From the NCBI RefSeq assembly GCF_004216855.1, contig NZ_SGXT01000018.1, positions 1-64,000 on the forward strand: a stretch of DNA of 64,000 nt, read 5' to 3'. The translations under genes were made by a program, and so were the position numbers. The notes beneath the pieces are model-generated. The model saw nothing but the letters and a program-made list of their open reading frames with translations, searched no databases and was not told the origin of the DNA. Positions 8,190 through 16,442 of this stretch are shown here, in pieces; position 1 is the first letter of the stretch, and the number at the start of each line of letters is the position of its first letter. The DNA is from Microcella alkaliphila (GTDB taxonomy: Bacteria; Actinomycetota; Actinomycetes; Actinomycetales; Microbacteriaceae).

Positions 8190-9547
8190 CGCGCATCCTG
8201 ATCGTGACGGGCGACCCCGTCGGCGACCGCATGGCGGGGCCCGCTATTCGGGCGTGGAACATCGCGCTCGAACTGCAACGACACGGGCACGAGGTGCGCC
8301 TCGTCAGCACCACCCGTGCTGACCGCGCCGACACCGGCGTACCCCTCAGCCACGTCGCTCCCGGGGATGAGGCGGGTATTCGGGTGCACGAGCGCTGGGC
8401 CGACGTCGTGTTCTTCCAGGGGCACGCGCTCGGGCAGTTCCGCACGCTGGCGAGCACCGACCGCTACCTCGTGGCCGACGTCTACGACCCGATGCACCTC
8501 GAGATGCTCGAGCAGGGTCGCGAGCTGCCTGCAGCCACCTGGAACCTCCGGGTCGCCGGCGCCCGCGACGCCCTCAACGATCAGCTGCGACGCGCCGACT
8601 ACCTCCTGTGCGCGAGCGAACGGCAACGTCTGTTCTACCTCGGCCACCTCGCCTCGCTTGGCCGCATCAGCCCCGTCACGTACGACGGCGACGGCGACCT
8701 GCGTCGGCTCATCGACCTCGCGCCGTTCGGACTGTCGACGACGCCGCCCGCTCCGGGAGACGGACTGCGCGGCCGCATCGCCGGCATCGACGCCGACGAC
8801 CGCGTACTCATCTGGGGCGGCGGCGTCTACAGCTGGTTCGACCCGCTGACCCTGATTCGCGCCGTCGCTGCCGTGCGCGAGCGCGTGCCGGGCGTGCGAC
8901 TCGTATTCCTTGGCACCAAGCATCCGGGCGTCGACGAGATGGGCATCGTGCGCGAAGCCTACGACCTCGCCGTCGAACTCGGCGTCGACGGCCGCGAGGT
9001 CGTCTTCAATGACACGTGGGTGCCCTACGACGAGCGCGGTGCCTACCTGGTCGACGCCGACGCGGGGGTCAGCACCCACCACCGCCATATTGAGACGACC
9101 TTCGCCTTCCGCACGCGCATCCTCGACTACCTGTGGGCGGGGCTGCCCATGGTCGTCACTGACGGCGACGGATTCGCTGACCTCGTGCGCGACGAGAATC
9201 TGGGCGTCGTCGTGCCGCCGAACGACGAGGAGGCGCTCGCCGATGCGATCACACGAGTGCTCGCCGTCGACTCCGACGAAGTCGCCGTGTGGCGCGAGAA
9301 CGTCGCCCGCGTGCGCGAGCAGTTCACGTGGCCGGAGGTGCTCGCACCGCTCGTCGCGTACTGCGCCGAGCCGTGGCACGCCCCCGACTACACGCCGGGG
9401 CGCTCCGGCATGGGGGCGGGGGCGAGTCGTACGCGGCGTTCCGCCGGGCTCGGGCACGACCTGCGCATGGCGGCCCACCACCTGAAGCATTCCGGCGCGC
9501 GCGACGTCGCCGCGCGCATCCGTCGCCGTTTGCGGAGATCGTCGTGA
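8186..9547 (+). CDS. Glycosyltransferase family 4 protein
   Basis: GT-B glycosyltransferase of 453 residues. The N-terminal half has GDPVGDRMAGPAIRAWNIALEL. The C-terminal half has LIWGGGVYSWFDPLTLIRAV, VVFNDTWVPYDERGAYLVDADAGVSTH and the block FAFRTRILDYLWAGLPMVVT that marks a common actinobacterial GT4 group. The last 70 residues are basic (GASRTRRSAG and RIRRRLRRSS) and may touch the membrane. The GTG start overlaps the stop of the preceding GT2 by four bases. Its role is inferred to be one sugar addition in a surface glycan whose first enzyme is the coupled GT2; donor unknown. Confidence 0.87.
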   Translation: MTRILIVTGDPVGDRMAGPAIRAWNIALELQRHGHEVRLVSTTRADRADTGVPLSHVAPGDEAGIRVHERWADVVFFQGHALGQFRTLASTDRYLVADVYDPMHLEMLEQGRELPAATWNLRVAGARDALNDQLRRADYLLCASERQRLFYLGHLASLGRISPVTYDGDGDLRRLIDLAPFGLSTTPPAPGDGLRGRIAGIDADDRVLIWGGGVYSWFDPLTLIRAVAAVRERVPGVRLVFLGTKHPGVDEMGIVREAYDLAVELGVDGREVVFNDTWVPYDERGAYLVDADAGVSTHHRHIETTFAFRTRILDYLWAGLPMVVTDGDGFADLVRDENLGVVVPPNDEEALADAITRVLAVDSDEVAVWRENVARVREQFTWPEVLAPLVAYCAEPWHAPDYTPGRSGMGAGASRTRRSAGLGHDLRMAAHHLKHSGARDVAARIRRRLRRSS

Positions 9548-11115
9548 ATCGCCTGCGCGAGCGCTTTCGGGCCGCGTGGCGGCGTCCGGGCGTTCCCGGC
9601 GGGATGCTCGCCCTCCTCGCCGCCCTCACGCTCGGATCGTGGGCGCTCGCCTCGCCGATCGGCGCCGGGCCCGACGACGACTTCCACCTCGTCAGCACCT
9701 GGTGCGCGGGGCCCGCGGTCGACGAGCTGTGCGCCGACGGATCGACCCCCCAGACGCGCGAGGTGCCGCGGCCCCTGCTCGGAGCGGCCTGCTTCGCCTA
9801 CGACCCGGAGGAAAGCGCGGCGTGCCAGTCGGGCACCCTCGACTGGTCGGGTGTCGGGCCGGGCGTAGCCGTCGAGATCGTCGAAACATCGCGGGGCAAC
9901 TTCGGTGGGGAGTATCCGCCGCTGTACTACGCGGTGAACGGGCTCCTCACGGGGGCGAACGCGGAAGCGGCCGCGCTCGCGATGCGGGCGCTGACGATCG
10001 CGCTGTTCTTGGGCGTCGCGACCGCCCTGCACCTGCTCCTGCCCGCCCGCTTGGTGCCGGCGCTGCACGGGGGTTTGCTCGTGACGATGGTTCCGCTCGG
10101 CGTCTTCCTTTTCGGCACCAACAACCCCAGCGCCTGGGCCATGTTCGGGGTCGCGACGAGTGCCATCGCCCTGCTGGGCTACTTCGAGACGTCGGGAAGG
10201 CAGAAACTCGGACTCGCGGCCGTCTTCGTCGTCGGCGTGCTCATGGCGGCGGGCTCGCGCGCCGATGCCGCCGTCTTCGCCGGGCTCGGCATCGCCGTCA
10301 TCGGGATCCTCGCCGCGGCTCCCACCAAACGTTTCGTCCTCGACGCGATCCTCCCCGCCGTCATGGGCGTTGTGGCGCTCGCGTTCTTCCTCACGGCGGG
10401 TCAAGCGTCCAGCGGCACGGGAGGATTCGGAGGTCCGATTCGCGACGCCACCGGCACCGACGGTGGTGCCGTCTCCGTGGCGATTCACGAGGCCGCCGAG
10501 CCGGCGCTCGGCGGTGTCGGGTTGCTGTTCTACAACGTGCTCAACGTGCCCTTCATCTGGGCGGGCGCGTGGGGGCAGTGGGGCCTCGGCTGGCTCGACA
10601 CATCGATGCCCGCGGTCGTGCCGTTGGCGGGCATGGCCGCATTCGTTGCCCTCGGCTTCGTCGCACTGCGGGGCGCCGGGGCCCGGGTGATCGGCGCGGT
10701 CGCGGTCGTCGTTGCTGCGTTGTGGGCGGTGCCCGTCTACGTCTTGCAGGCAGGCGGCACCATGGTGCCCGACCACGTGCAGCCGCGCTATCTGTTGCCG
10801 CTGATCGTGCTGCTCGGAGTGCTGCTGCTCGTGCGTCGCGAAAACAGCCCCCTCGCGCTCACTCGCGCACAGCGTTGGGTGATCGTCGCGGCCGTCGCGG
10901 GGGCCCACGTCGTCGCCCTGCACATGAACCTGCGGCGGTACGTCACCGGAACCGACGAACCCGGCCCGAATCTCGACGCCGGGCTCGAATGGTGGTGGGC
11001 ATGGATGCCCGTCGGGCCGACCGTGGTGTGGGTGGTTGGCTCCCTCGCCTTCGTCGGAGTAGCCGGCGTCGTCACCCGGGCGCTCGCCGCGCCTCAGCCG
11101 GTCGCGGCGCGGTAG
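9544..11115 (+). CDS. DUF2142-type polytopic membrane protein
   Basis: Integral membrane protein of about 523 residues with roughly ten to twelve hydrophobic spans. After the first span comes PIGAGPDDDFHLVSTW, and later FGGEYPPLYYAVNG, both of the kind found in DUF2142 and GT-C-like proteins where an acidic residue in the first external loop is catalytic. Many DUF2142 genes lie in glycan loci and are suspected of transferring sugars from lipid donors outside the membrane; that role is inference here. GTG at 9544 overlaps the GT4 stop by four bases and is preferred over in-frame starts inside the upstream gene. Its 3' end overlaps the convergent GT4 gene by 22 bases. Confidence 0.75.
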   Translation: MNRLRERFRAAWRRPGVPGGMLALLAALTLGSWALASPIGAGPDDDFHLVSTWCAGPAVDELCADGSTPQTREVPRPLLGAACFAYDPEESAACQSGTLDWSGVGPGVAVEIVETSRGNFGGEYPPLYYAVNGLLTGANAEAAALAMRALTIALFLGVATALHLLLPARLVPALHGGLLVTMVPLGVFLFGTNNPSAWAMFGVATSAIALLGYFETSGRQKLGLAAVFVVGVLMAAGSRADAAVFAGLGIAVIGILAAAPTKRFVLDAILPAVMGVVALAFFLTAGQASSGTGGFGGPIRDATGTDGGAVSVAIHEAAEPALGGVGLLFYNVLNVPFIWAGAWGQWGLGWLDTSMPAVVPLAGMAAFVALGFVALRGAGARVIGAVAVVVAALWAVPVYVLQAGGTMVPDHVQPRYLLPLIVLLGVLLLVRRENSPLALTRAQRWVIVAAVAGAHVVALHMNLRRYVTGTDEPGPNLDAGLEWWWAWMPVGPTVVWVVGSLAFVGVAGVVTRALAAPQPVAAR

Positions 11116-12218
11116 TGGTCGAGAAGGTGTGCGGTGCTCGATGCGAGGCTGCGGTCTGAGACGACCCACTCGCGGGCGCGCGCGCGCCAGGTTCGTCGCT
11201 CGTCGGAGGGAAGAGTGAGCACCGTGTCGATCGCGTCGCCGAGCCGGGTCGTGTCGCGTTCCGCCACAGCGAAGCCCGTCGACGCGTCACGCACCATCTC
11301 GGCCGCGCCGCCACTGTCGTAGGTGACCGCGGGCGTACCGCAGGCTTGCGCCTCAAGCAGCACCAGGCCGGCCGCTTCCCGCCACGAGCCGTCGCGCTGC
11401 GTCGGCAGCGCGAACACCTCGGCCGCGCGCATCAGGTCGCGCACGCCGTGCCGGTCGAGGGGGCCGGTGACCACGATGTGGTCGTGTTCGGCTGCAGCCG
11501 CATCGACCAGCGCGCGCTGTGACCCGTCCCCCACGATGACCAGGCGGTGGGCACGCCCCCGAGCGCTCAGGGCGATCGACGCGGTCACCAGGTCGAGAAC
11601 GCCCTTGCGGGGCTCCAGCGCGCCGACGAACAGCACGATCGGCTCGTCGGCGCGGTCTGTTTCGTCACCCGGGGTGAAGAAGTCGGTGTCGACTCCCTGG
11701 TAATGCCGGAACAGGCGGTCGGCGGGAAACCCCGCCTGCTCGGCGCGCCCGCGCAGGAAGTCGCTCACGGCGAGCACGCGGGTCGCCTCGCGTGTCACCC
11801 GGTCGATGCTCGAGCGGTGAAAACGACCGACCGGCGCGGCCGATCGTGCATCCGCGGCGAAGACGTCGTAGCCGTGCACGGTCGTGACGAACGGTACGTC
11901 GAGACGCTGCGCCGCGTCGAGCGCGCCGTGCGCCCAGGTGGCGAAGTGCTGGTGCACCAGCGTGGGCTCGTACGCCTCGATCGCTCGGCGCTGCGGTCGT
12001 GCGGCCGCAACGGCACGCAGGGCGCGGGTGCGCCACGAGCCGCGCGCCTCAGAAACCGCGCTGACGACGTCGATACCGAGCCGAGCATCCCGAACATCGC
12101 TCGCGCGCGCGAACGCACGCGCCTCGTGATCGCCTGACGCGACCAGGCGTTCGGCGTGCTGCGTGACGAAATAGGTGGGAGGGATGCGCAGCAGCCCCGT
12201 CGTCACCGCGATGCGCAT
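11094..12218 (-). CDS. Glycosyltransferase family 4 protein
   Basis: GT-B enzyme of 374 residues. It has VTTVHGYDVFA in the acceptor half. In the donor half are IVLFVGALEPRKGVLDLVTAS, VFALPTQRDGSWREAAGLVLLEAQACGTPAVTYDSGGAAEMV and a final helical tail. The EAAGLVLLEAQACGTP block contains the E-x7-E glutamates of GT4 enzymes. It is the last gene of a minus-strand operon after the nucleotide-sugar dehydrogenase (nine-base gap), so it may use the sugar made by that enzyme or its uronic-acid derivatives; this is inferred from position only. Confidence 0.88.
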   Translation of the reverse strand: MRIAVTTGLLRIPPTYFVTQHAERLVASGDHEARAFARASDVRDARLGIDVVSAVSEARGSWRTRALRAVAAARPQRRAIEAYEPTLVHQHFATWAHGALDAAQRLDVPFVTTVHGYDVFAADARSAAPVGRFHRSSIDRVTREATRVLAVSDFLRGRAEQAGFPADRLFRHYQGVDTDFFTPGDETDRADEPIVLFVGALEPRKGVLDLVTASIALSARGRAHRLVIVGDGSQRALVDAAAAEHDHIVVTGPLDRHGVRDLMRAAEVFALPTQRDGSWREAAGLVLLEAQACGTPAVTYDSGGAAEMVRDASTGFAVAERDTTRLGDAIDTVLTLPSDERRTWRARAREWVVSDRSLASSTAHLLDHYRAATG

Positions 12219-12227
12219 ACGGGCCGC

Positions 12228-13517
12228 TTACGCGATTCCGATGACGCGGTAGGCGGCGTTCGGCCAGGCGTCGGCGTTCGAGATGCGCCGGCCGTCGACG
12301 ACCGTGCGCACGCCCGGGATGTCGGATGCGCCCACTGTGCGGTACTCGGCGTGGTCGGCCTGAATCACAACGGCCTCTGCCTCGTCGCCCAGCGCGTACG
12401 GCGTGAAGCCGAGGCGGGTGAGCTCGTCGTCGGTGTAGAGCGGGTCGTGCACCCGCACGTCGGCGCCGCGGCGAGTGAGCGACTCGACCGTGCCGAAGAC
12501 GCCCGAGAACGCCGTCTCTTTGACCCCGCCGCGGTAGGCGGCGCCGAGCACGACCACGCGTTGCCCCTGCAGCGAACCGTGCACGCCTTCGAGCAGGCCG
12601 ACCGTGTAGTCGGGCATACCCGCGTTCGCCTCCCGCGCGGCGCGGACGATCGTCGCGGCCGGGTCATTCCAGAGGTACAACCGCGGGTACACGGGAATGC
12701 AGTGGCCCCCGACGGCGATTCCCGGGCGATGGATGTGGCTGTACGGCTGCGAGTTCGACGCCTCGATCACCTGATAGATGTCGATGCCCGCCGTCGCCGC
12801 GTACTGGGCGAACTGATTCGCCAGCCCGATGTTCACATCGCGATAGGTCGTCTCGGCGAGCTTCGCCATCTCGGCGGCCTCCGCGCTGCCGAGATCCCAG
12901 ACGCCATTGCCGCGGGCCAGGTCGGGGCGGTCGTCGAAATCGAGCACCTGCTCGTAGAAGCGCACCGCTGTCTCGGCGCCGTCGGCCGAGAGGCCACCGA
13001 CGAGCTTCGGGTACTTTCGCAGATCGGCAAACACGCGGCCCGTCAGCACGCGTTCAGGCGAGAAGACGAGGTGGAAGTCGCGCCCCTCGGTGAGGCCCGA
13101 GACCTCCTCCAGCATCGGCTTCCAGCGCGTGCGGGTCGTGCCGACCGGCAGGGTTGTCTCGTAGGTGACGAGCGTGCCCGGTGTGAGGTGTTCGGCGATC
13201 GAGCGGGTGGCGGAATCCATCCAGCCGAAATCGGGGCGCGCATCCTGATCGACGAAAAGCGGCACGACGATCACGACGGCATCGGCATTGGGAATCGCCT
13301 CCGCGTAGTCCGTTGTCGCCCGCAAGCGTCCGGCACCGACCGTCAGCTCGAGGCCCTGTTGCAGGCCTGCCTCGCCGGGGAACGGCTCGCGGGCCGCGTT
13401 CACGGCGGCGACCGTGTCGGCGTTGACGTCGACGCCGGTCACCTCGTGCCCCTTCGAGGCGAACTGCACGGCGAGCGGCAAGCCGATCTTGCCGAGGGCG
13501 ATGACGGCGATCTTCAC
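12228..13517 (-). CDS. UDP-N-acetyl-hexosamine/UDP-glucose 6-dehydrogenase family enzyme (WbpA/WecC-like)
   Basis: NAD-dependent four-electron oxidation of a UDP-sugar to the UDP-uronic acid. The 429-residue protein has an N-terminal Rossmann fold (MKIAVIALGKIGLPLA, with ALGKIG in place of the usual GxGxxG), a dimer helix region, the catalytic Cys in VGGHCIPVYP near residue 265, and a C-terminal UDP-binding domain. The GTG start has AAAGGA seven bases upstream. The WbpB-, WbpE- and WbpD-like genes start about 1.2 kb away on the other strand, which points to UDP-GlcNAc to UDP-GlcNAc-uronate as the reaction, but UDP-ManNAc dehydrogenase or UDP-glucose dehydrogenase activity is not excluded. The changed glycine loop is worth noting. 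Confidence 0.85.
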   Translation of the reverse strand: MKIAVIALGKIGLPLAVQFASKGHEVTGVDVNADTVAAVNAAREPFPGEAGLQQGLELTVGAGRLRATTDYAEAIPNADAVVIVVPLFVDQDARPDFGWMDSATRSIAEHLTPGTLVTYETTLPVGTTRTRWKPMLEEVSGLTEGRDFHLVFSPERVLTGRVFADLRKYPKLVGGLSADGAETAVRFYEQVLDFDDRPDLARGNGVWDLGSAEAAEMAKLAETTYRDVNIGLANQFAQYAATAGIDIYQVIEASNSQPYSHIHRPGIAVGGHCIPVYPRLYLWNDPAATIVRAAREANAGMPDYTVGLLEGVHGSLQGQRVVVLGAAYRGGVKETAFSGVFGTVESLTRRGADVRVHDPLYTDDELTRLGFTPYALGDEAEAVVIQADHAEYRTVGASDIPGVRTVVDGRRISNADAWPNAAYRVIGIA

Positions 13518-13556
13518 GAGAATCCTTTGCGAGTGGGGAGCGAGCGCGTATCGAGT

Positions 13557-13931
13557 CTAGGGAGCGCGCTCGTCGAGCCTTGCCTCGAGCGCACTGATGC
13601 GATCCGTGAGCCGGGCCTCGGTGAGCACGAGCTCACGCGCGAGATGCGTGTTGGCCCGCGCGAGCATGACCGAGCGCTTGTACTCGTTGACGACGTACAG
13701 CAGACCGGCCACGAGGGCGAGATAGAAGAGCAGGTCGACGCCGCGACCGACCCCCACTAGGCGGGCGAGCTGGGTGAGCAGGCCCGGCCAGATGATGACC
13801 GTCACACCGGCGAGAAGCGAGATGAGCATGATCACCCGCCGCACCGCCAGGTGCCGCGCCCCCGGCTTCGACAGCAGCAAATACGCGCCGATCAGAACCA
13901 GCGCGACAACAAGAACGAGTTGAAACCACAC
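13557..13931 (-). CDS. DUF2304 small membrane protein
   Basis: 124-residue protein with three hydrophobic spans (about residues 3-20, 33-56 and 65-84) followed by a cytoplasmic helical tail rich in Arg, Glu and Leu, likely a short coiled coil. DUF2304 proteins usually lie beside a dolichyl-phosphate-mannose-synthase-like GT2, as here (15-base gap), and are thought to help dock or flip the lipid-linked sugar; the function is unproven. The GTG start has a strong GGAGGAGG ribosome site. Confidence 0.8.
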   Translation of the reverse strand: MWFQLVLVVALVLIGAYLLLSKPGARHLAVRRVIMLISLLAGVTVIIWPGLLTQLARLVGVGRGVDLLFYLALVAGLLYVVNEYKRSVMLARANTHLARELVLTEARLTDRISALEARLDERAP

Positions 13932-13946
13932 GGTGGGCCTCCTCCG

Positions 13947-14660
13947 CTAGCGGATCACAAGATCGACGACGATGTTGATCGAGTTGAGCATCGACTGCCC
14001 CTTGGCCTTCGAGTAGTCGGTGTACCGAATGTGTACGGGGAACTCCGCCCACGGAAGCCCGCTGCGGCCGAGCTGCGCGACGATTTCGCTCGCGTGCGCC
14101 ATGCGATCCTGCTGCAGGTTGACGACGTGCGCGGCGTCGACGCGCAGAGCCCGCAAGCCGTTATGGGCGTCGGTGAGGGTCATGCCTGTTGCGGCATTCG
14201 TCACCGCTGCGGCGAGCTTGAGGACGAGCCGCTTCCGAAACCCCGGGTCAGTGCGGTCGTCGAGAAATCGTGAACCGAGCACGATCGCATACCCATCCCG
14301 CTCGCTGAGCCCGACCATTGCGAGTGCGTCCTCCACGCGATGCTGACCGTCGGCGTCGAACGTCACAACGTACTGACAGCCGGGCTGCGTGCGGGCATAG
14401 GCAATGCCGGTCTGCAGCGCCGCCCCCTGCCCCATGTTGTGCGGGTGGCGCAGCACGCGGGCGCCGGCGGCCTCGGCAATCTCGGCGGAGCCGTCGCGCG
14501 ATCCGTCATCCACGCAGACCACATTGGGGATGCTCTCGCGCAGTTCCCGAATCACGTCGCCGACGACCGCCGCCTCGTTGTAGAGCGGAATCACGGCCCA
14601 CGTCGTCGCGAGCGCCTCGACGGAGGCAGGCGTCGACGACTGTTCGGGCATACCGGTCAT
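13947..14660 (-). CDS. Polyprenyl-phosphate glycosyltransferase, DPM1-like (GT2)
   Basis: GT-A glycosyltransferase of 237 residues that probably loads a sugar onto polyprenyl phosphate at the inner face of the membrane. It shows WAVIPLYNEAAVVGDVI, VDDGSRDGSAEIA, the NMGQGAALQTG loop and the metal-binding DADGQ motif, in the order seen in DPM1/DPMS-like enzymes. It lacks C-terminal membrane spans, and the adjacent DUF2304 protein may supply the membrane anchor. ATG at 14660 is annotated; an ATG three codons in (14651) is also possible because CAGAAT lies seven bases before it, like other leaderless starts. It heads the four-gene minus-strand operon. Confidence 0.85.
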   Translation of the reverse strand: MTGMPEQSSTPASVEALATTWAVIPLYNEAAVVGDVIRELRESIPNVVCVDDGSRDGSAEIAEAAGARVLRHPHNMGQGAALQTGIAYARTQPGCQYVVTFDADGQHRVEDALAMVGLSERDGYAIVLGSRFLDDRTDPGFRKRLVLKLAAAVTNAATGMTLTDAHNGLRALRVDAAHVVNLQQDRMAHASEIVAQLGRSGLPWAEFPVHIRYTDYSKAKGQSMLNSINIVVDLVIR

Positions 14661-14736
14661 TCTGTCAGAGCGCGTTACGCTGGCGAGGCGCTGATCGCGC
14701 CGCCACCGACCCCGTCAACCCCCGGAGCGACACCCC

Positions 14737-15345
14737 GTGAGCACACCCGCAGACGTGCGCATCGTCGACACCGCCGACGTTGCCGAGTCGGCCACGATCG
14801 GCGCGGGGTCGTCGGTGTGGCACCTCGCACAGGTGCGCGACAACGCGGTGCTCGGCCAGAACTGTGTCATCGGTCGCGGCGCCTACATCGGCACCGGTGT
14901 GAGACTCGGCGACAACTGCAAGGTGCAGAACTACGCGCTCGTCTACGAACCGGCCGAACTCGGCCACGGCGTGTTCATCGGCCCGGCCGTCGTGCTGACG
15001 AACGACACCTACCCGCGCGCGGTGAATCCCGACGGCAGCCTCAAGAGCGCCAGCGACTGGCAGCCGGTCGGGGTGAGCATCCGAGAGGGCGCGTCGATTG
15101 GGGCGCGCGCCGTGTGCGTCGCCCCGGTCACGATCGGCCGCTGGGCGACGGTCGCCGCCGGTAGCGTCGTGACCCGCGACGTGCCCGACTTCGCCCTCGT
15201 CGCCGGTGTTCCCGCCAAGCGACTCGGCTGGGTGGGGCGCGCTGGTGTTCGCTTGGTCGACGACGGCGACGCCTGGGTGTGCCCGCAGACGGGCAACCGC
15301 TACATCGAGCGCGACGGCGCTCTCATCGAGGAGGAGCCGGCGTGA
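14737..15345 (+). CDS. UDP-2-acetamido-3-amino-glucuronate N-acetyltransferase (WbpD/WlbB-like)
   Basis: Left-handed beta-helix acetyltransferase of 202 residues that would acetylate the 3-amino group of UDP-GlcNAc3NA. Hexapeptide repeats fill residues 15-165 (ATIGAGSSVWHLAQVRD, LGQNCVIGRGAYIG, LGHGVFIGPAVVLTND), with NDTYPRA and VVTRDVPDFALVAGVPAKRLGWV matching WbpD/WlbB. The C-terminal CPQTGNRYIERDGAL extension is also typical of the family. It is the first gene of an eleven-gene operon, followed with a 4-base overlap by the aminotransferase that makes its substrate and then by the oxidoreductase. The GTG start has weak ribosome-binding similarity (CCCGGAG). Confidence 0.9.
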   Translation: MSTPADVRIVDTADVAESATIGAGSSVWHLAQVRDNAVLGQNCVIGRGAYIGTGVRLGDNCKVQNYALVYEPAELGHGVFIGPAVVLTNDTYPRAVNPDGSLKSASDWQPVGVSIREGASIGARAVCVAPVTIGRWATVAAGSVVTRDVPDFALVAGVPAKRLGWVGRAGVRLVDDGDAWVCPQTGNRYIERDGALIEEEPA

Positions 15346-16442
15346 CTGCACCCCTGATCCCCGCGGCGAAGCCGCAGATCGGCTGGCGTGAGCGCCGCGC
15401 CGTCGATCGAGTCTTGCGCTCGGGCATGATCGCGCAGGGCCCGGAGGTTGCGGCGTTCGAGAGAGAGTTCGGTGAGAAGCTTGTCGCGGGGCGCGCCTGT
15501 GTCGCCGTCAACAGCGGCACCGCGGGCCAGCACCTGGGCCAACTCGCCGCCGGTGCGGGACCGGGTGACGAGGTCATCGTGCCGTCGTTCACGTTCGCCG
15601 CCACGGGCAATTCAGTGGCGCTGACAGGCGCAACCCCGGTCTTCGTCGACATCGAACCCGAGACCTTCGGCCTCGACCCGGCCGCCGTCGAGGCGGCGAT
15701 CACCCCCCGCACGAAGGCGATCATGCCCGTGCACCTGTACGGGCATCCCGCCCGCATGCGCGAGCTGTCGGCCATCGCCGAGAAGCACGGCCTCGACATC
15801 TACGAAGATGCGGCCCAGGCCCACGGCGCCTCGCTCGACGGCCGGCTCGTCGGCACCTGGGGCCGGTTCGCCATGTTCAGCCTCTACCCGACGAAGAACA
15901 TGACCTCCGGCGAGGGCGGCATGATCGCCTGCGACACGCCCGAGCTCGTGCGCGCGGCGAAGCTACTGCGCAACCAGGGCATGGAGAAGCAATACAAGAA
16001 CGAGGTCGTCGGCTTCAACGCCCGCATGACCGACATTCACGCCGCCATCGGGCGCGTGCAGCTCACGCGTCTCACGGGGTGGACAGCGAAGCGGCAGCAG
16101 AACGCTGCGTACTTCGACCGCGAGCTGCGCGGCGTCGTCACGCCCCCGGTCGCGCAGGGCGCCGTGCACGTCTACCACCAGTACACGATTCGGGTGACGG
16201 ATGATCGGGACGGCTTCGCGGAGGCGCTGCGGGACGAGCACGGCGTCGGAAGCGGCGTCTACTATCCGATTCCGAACCACCGCCTGCCGTCGCTCGCGCC
16301 GTACGCGCCCGGACTCGACCTGCCCGAGACCGAGCGGGCCGCAGCCGAAGTCGTGTCGTTGCCCGTGCATCCGGCTCTGACCGCGAGACAACTCGAGCGC
16401 ATCGTGAGCGCCGTGAACACCGTCGCGACGGCGGGTGCCTGA
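15342..16442 (+). CDS. DegT/DnrJ/EryC1 aminotransferase (WbpE/WlbC-like)
   Basis: PLP-dependent sugar aminotransferase of 366 residues, predicted to convert UDP-3-keto-GlcNAc-uronate to the 3-amino sugar using glutamate. VNSGTAGQHL binds the PLP phosphate, EDAAQAHGA carries the Asp that contacts the ring nitrogen, and the PLP lysine is in SLYPTKNMTSGEGG near residue 187. The GTG start overlaps the preceding stop (GTGA). The gene is flanked by the matching acetyltransferase and oxidoreductase, which fixes the pathway more firmly than the family alone would. Confidence 0.92.
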   Translation: MTAPLIPAAKPQIGWRERRAVDRVLRSGMIAQGPEVAAFEREFGEKLVAGRACVAVNSGTAGQHLGQLAAGAGPGDEVIVPSFTFAATGNSVALTGATPVFVDIEPETFGLDPAAVEAAITPRTKAIMPVHLYGHPARMRELSAIAEKHGLDIYEDAAQAHGASLDGRLVGTWGRFAMFSLYPTKNMTSGEGGMIACDTPELVRAAKLLRNQGMEKQYKNEVVGFNARMTDIHAAIGRVQLTRLTGWTAKRQQNAAYFDRELRGVVTPPVAQGAVHVYHQYTIRVTDDRDGFAEALRDEHGVGSGVYYPIPNHRLPSLAPYAPGLDLPETERAAAEVVSLPVHPALTARQLERIVSAVNTVATAGA

